14,787 nucleotides of DNA. Source: Hyphomicrobiales bacterium (GTDB lineage: Bacteria; Pseudomonadota; Alphaproteobacteria; Rhizobiales; Devosiaceae). The stretch lies in assembly GCA_015487515.1 (NCBI GenBank), contig WFPQ01000294.1, positions 1-14,787 on the forward strand, written 5' to 3'. The notes under the pieces were generated by a model. The model saw only the letters and a list, made by a program, of their open reading frames with translations, was not told where the DNA came from and did no database searches. A program made the translations under genes and the position numbers. Positions 12,585-14,787 of the stretch are shown piece by piece (positions within the stretch are counted from its first letter, which is position 1; the number at the start of each line of letters is the position of its first letter).

Positions 12585-13781
12585 TCACCCCCCTGTTTTG
12601 ATGAAAAATCTGCGCATGATCTGCACGTAAATCTTTTGCAGGTCCAGCAACTGGCTTGTCTCGACCCGCTCGTCCACCTGGTGCATGGTCTGGCCCACCA
12701 GGCCGCATTCCACCACCGGGCAATATCTGGCAATGAAACGGGCATCCGAAGTGCCGCCGAACGTGGCAAGTTCCGGTTCCCTGCCGGTTACCGACTTCAC
12801 CGCCTCGCAAACCGTTTTCACATCATCCCCCATGGGAGAAATGAAACAGTTTGCCACATTGCCCAGCTGGCGCCATTCAATCTCAAAACCGTTGCCGCTG
12901 ACCTGGCCGATCCGTTCGTCTATCCACTTTCTTATGGAAGGGCCATCCCAGTTTTCGTTGAACCTTATATTGAAACTGAGGGTTCCCATGGCCGGAATTA
13001 CATTGGCTGCCCGATTGCCGATGTCGATCGAGGTCACCTCCAGGTTTGAGGGCTGAAAGTGCCCGGTCCCCCCATCCAGTTTCGTATCGCTCAATATGGA
13101 GGCCAGCCGGGCCAGTACCGGGGCCGGATTGTTGGCCCGTTCCGGGTAGGCCGAATGTCCCTGCTTTCCGGCAATGGAGACGATGCCGCTGATCGATCCG
13201 CGGCGCCCTATCTTGATGCTGTCACCAAGAACCCTTGCAGAGCTTGGTTCACCGACCACCGAAAAGTCAAACCTGTGTCCCTTCTCCACGGCCCATTCCA
13301 GAAGTTTCTGGGTGCCGTTTATGGCATCTGCTTCCTCGTCATTGGTTATGGCCAGGGAAATTATGCCTTCATCTGCCTCCTTGCTTTTGACGAGGGCGGC
13401 CGCTGCGGCACAAAATGCGGCCACGCCGCTCTTCATGTCCACCGCTCCCCGTCCCCATATCTGCCCCCCATCCTCGATGGCGGCAAACGGGTCATGGGTC
13501 CAGTCATCGGGATTGCCCTCGGGCACCACGTCCGTATGCCCGCCAAACAGCAGGTGCCTCCCCCTGGTGCCCCTGGTGGCAAACAGGTTGTCCACCGGAT
13601 AGGAGCCATCTCCCTCAAAGACCATTCTGCTGCATTCAAATCCCAGCGGTTCCAGGTAGGCCTGGACCACGTCCAGGGCTCCCGCCTCCCTTGGGGTTAT
13701 CGAGCGGCATCGCATCAGTTCCTGCAACAGGGTCTTTGGGTTGGTCGAGGCAATCGCTTCGTCGATGTTTGGGTCTGGCAT
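12585..13781 (-). CDS. dapE: Succinyl-diaminopimelate desuccinylase
   Basis: Hydrolyses N-succinyl-LL-diaminopimelate to LL-diaminopimelate in the lysine and peptidoglycan-precursor pathway; a di-zinc M20-family enzyme. The product is 398 aa, slightly longer than the usual 375-385. Visible active-site residues are H82 and D84 (GGHTDVVP), bridging D115 (GRGAVDMKSG), E149/E150 (TNDEEADAINGT; general base and metal ligand), E178 (GEPSS), and H367 (GQTMHQVDE) near the C terminus. The dimerisation domain lies in the middle (about 190-300). The ATG at 13781 has only a weak GGG-type ribosome site. It follows dapD by 77 bp on the same strand, and the two probably share a transcript. The gap contains a CCCGGC/GCCGGG stem. 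Confidence 0.97.
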   Translation of the reverse strand: MPDPNIDEAIASTNPKTLLQELMRCRSITPREAGALDVVQAYLEPLGFECSRMVFEGDGSYPVDNLFATRGTRGRHLLFGGHTDVVPEGNPDDWTHDPFAAIEDGGQIWGRGAVDMKSGVAAFCAAAAALVKSKEADEGIISLAITNDEEADAINGTQKLLEWAVEKGHRFDFSVVGEPSSARVLGDSIKIGRRGSISGIVSIAGKQGHSAYPERANNPAPVLARLASILSDTKLDGGTGHFQPSNLEVTSIDIGNRAANVIPAMGTLSFNIRFNENWDGPSIRKWIDERIGQVSGNGFEIEWRQLGNVANCFISPMGDDVKTVCEAVKSVTGREPELATFGGTSDARFIARYCPVVECGLVGQTMHQVDERVETSQLLDLQKIYVQIMRRFFIKTGG

Positions 13782-13858
13782 GATTTACCCGGGTTCTGTT
13801 TCGGTGCTTTCGGGGCCCGGCCGTTTGCCGCCGGGTTGTTCCTGCGGGGTTTTGGTTT

Positions 13859-14704
13859 TCAGTCCCTTAGCAGGTCGTTTATCGAGGTTTTGGAGCGGGT
13901 TTTCTCATCGACCCGTTTTACGATCACCGCGCAATAAAGCGAGGGGCCCATGCTGCCATCGGGCAATGGCTTGCCCGGCATCGAGCCCGATACCACCACC
14001 GAATAGGGCGGTATTTCTCCCATGTGGACTTCGCCGGTATTGCGGTCGATTATTTTTGTCGACTGGCCGATGAAAACCCCCATGGAAATTACCGAACCTT
14101 CGCGAACGACAACCCCTTCCACCACTTCGGAGCGGGCCCCGATGAAGCAATTGTCTTCAATGATTACCGGCCCGGCCTGCAATGGCTCCAGCACTCCGCC
14201 GATCCCGACGCCTCCCGAAAGGTGCACGTTCCTGCCGATCTGGGCGCAGGATCCGACCGTGACCCAGGTATCGACCATGGTTCCCTCGCCGACGCTTGCC
14301 CCCAGGTTGATGAAGGACGGCATCAATACCGCCCCCTTGCCGATATGGGCTGACTTTCTGACTATGGCGCCCGGAACAGCGCGAAAACCGGCTTCCCTGA
14401 AGCGCTCCCTGTCCCATCCGGCAAATTTCGAGGGGACCTTGTCCCACCAGTTTGCTCCTCCCGGTCCGCCTCCTATCGTTTCCATGTCGTTCAGCACGAA
14501 GCTGAGCAGCACCGCCTTCTTCAGCCACTGGTTTACCACCCATTGGCCGTTTTCGCGGCGCTCGGCCACCCGGGCCTTGCCGCTGTCCAGCAATTCCAGG
14601 GCTTCCTCCACTGCATCTCTTGTTTGGCCCCCGGTGTTCAGGTCCAGTTCGGATCGTTTTTCAAAGGCCTCGTCAATGGTTCGGGATAGCTCTTCATGGG
14701 TCAT
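13859..14704 (-). CDS. dapD: 2,3,4,5-tetrahydropyridine-2,6-dicarboxylate N-succinyltransferase
   Basis: Transfers succinyl from succinyl-CoA to tetrahydrodipicolinate, the first succinylase-branch step to diaminopimelate and lysine. The product is 281 aa, against 274 in E. coli. An N-terminal helical domain (about 1-105) is followed by a left-handed beta-helix of hexapeptide repeats (about 110-245): [35 protein letters not shown] and onward to [10 protein letters not shown] and [18 protein letters not shown]. The ATG at 14704 has CAGGA about six bases upstream. The start codon lies inside a 15-bp direct duplication, and a six-codon reading frame ends over it. It is the first visible gene of the dap pair; anything upstream is beyond the window. 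Confidence 0.97.
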   Translation of the reverse strand: MTHEELSRTIDEAFEKRSELDLNTGGQTRDAVEEALELLDSGKARVAERRENGQWVVNQWLKKAVLLSFVLNDMETIGGGPGGANWWDKVPSKFAGWDRERFREAGFRAVPGAIVRKSAHIGKGAVLMPSFINLGASVGEGTMVDTWVTVGSCAQIGRNVHLSGGVGIGGVLEPLQAGPVIIEDNCFIGARSEVVEGVVVREGSVISMGVFIGQSTKIIDRNTGEVHMGEIPPYSVVVSGSMPGKPLPDGSMGPSLYCAVIVKRVDEKTRSKTSINDLLRD

Positions 14705-14728
14705 GGTGATTCCTGGGTCATGGTGATT
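14697..14728 (-). repeat. Direct duplication spanning the dapD start codon
   Basis: The 15-mer TGGGTCATGGTGATT (plus strand) occurs exactly at 14697-14711 and 14714-14728, a 17-bp period. Each copy carries an ATG on the minus strand (14704 and 14721). The upstream ATG opens a six-codon frame (MTQESP) whose TGA (14703-14701) overlaps the dapD ATG, which could couple or dampen dapD translation. Confidence 0.6.
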
Positions 14729-14758
14729 TTGGTGATGGTGATTTTGGTGATGGTGATC
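14720..14758 (-). repeat. 15-bp tandem repeat in the dapD leader
   Basis: ATGGTGATTTTGGTG (plus strand) is repeated head to tail at 14720-14734 and 14735-14749, with a partial third copy at 14750-14757. In the mRNA sense it reads CACCAAAATCACCAT. Copy number could vary by slippage. Confidence 0.7.
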
Positions 14759-14787
14759 AATTATGGTTTTTGGATATTGCCTGGAAG

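Noticed and set aside
13059..13937. Long plus-strand frame opposite dapE and the end of dapD
   Set aside because: Antisense shadow of dapE. The sequence shows no domain, and the strand without it encodes intact catalytic motifs.
1..14787. tRNA genes, CRISPR repeats, insertion sequences, phage or defence genes
   Set aside because: Looked for on both strands by eye. No cloverleaf with a TTCGA arm, no spaced identical repeats, no transposase or integrase motifs, and all substantial genes are housekeeping families except the one unknown membrane protein.

Overview
This window looks like ordinary core chromosome of an alphaproteobacterium. The lineage is inferred from several things: an SRP RNA gene directly ahead of dnaX-ybaB-recR, a DnaX without the zinc-binding cysteines, a membrane-anchored CycM-type cytochrome c beside a monofunctional prephenate dehydratase, the def-fmt-truA cluster, and succinylase-pathway dapD-dapE. 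The DNA is GC-rich with uniform codon use. I saw no transposase, integrase, phage gene, CRISPR array, tRNA or rRNA. The genus cannot be named from this stretch.

Layout. 1-864 (+): the C-terminal part of an M17 leucyl aminopeptidase, cut by the window edge. 894-1835 (-): a GhrA-type 2-hydroxyacid dehydrogenase. 2010-3164 (-): an unusual double-domain cytochrome c. 3165-3697: a long non-coding gap. 3698-4552 (+): pheA. About 4677-4773 (+): the SRP RNA gene, with a well-placed promoter and a possible terminator. 4908-7807 (+): dnaX, ybaB and recR, a replication/repair operon. 7815-9248 (-): rmuC, tail to tail with recR. 9517-11887 (+): def, fmt and truA, covering formylation and deformylation of initiator Met plus tRNA pseudouridylation. 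11881-12465 (-): a five-helix membrane protein of unknown function. 12585-14704 (-): dapE and dapD, two steps of lysine/diaminopimelate synthesis, preceded by short tandem repeats at the window end.

The genes are housekeeping genes and I found no convincing new multi-gene system. The departures from the usual pattern are small: (1) the cytochrome is an internal duplication joined by an Ala/Pro/Glu-rich linker; (2) peptide deformylase carries an insertion of about 40 acidic residues between its catalytic motifs; (3) dnaX has a C-AAA-AAG run followed six bases later by a GC hairpin, at the codon position where E. coli dnaX frameshifts to make gamma; (4) the translation starts of dapD and fmt both lie in short perfect direct duplications; (5) about 530 bp between the cytochrome and pheA hold no recognisable gene. 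All coordinates and motifs were read by eye, without database searches.
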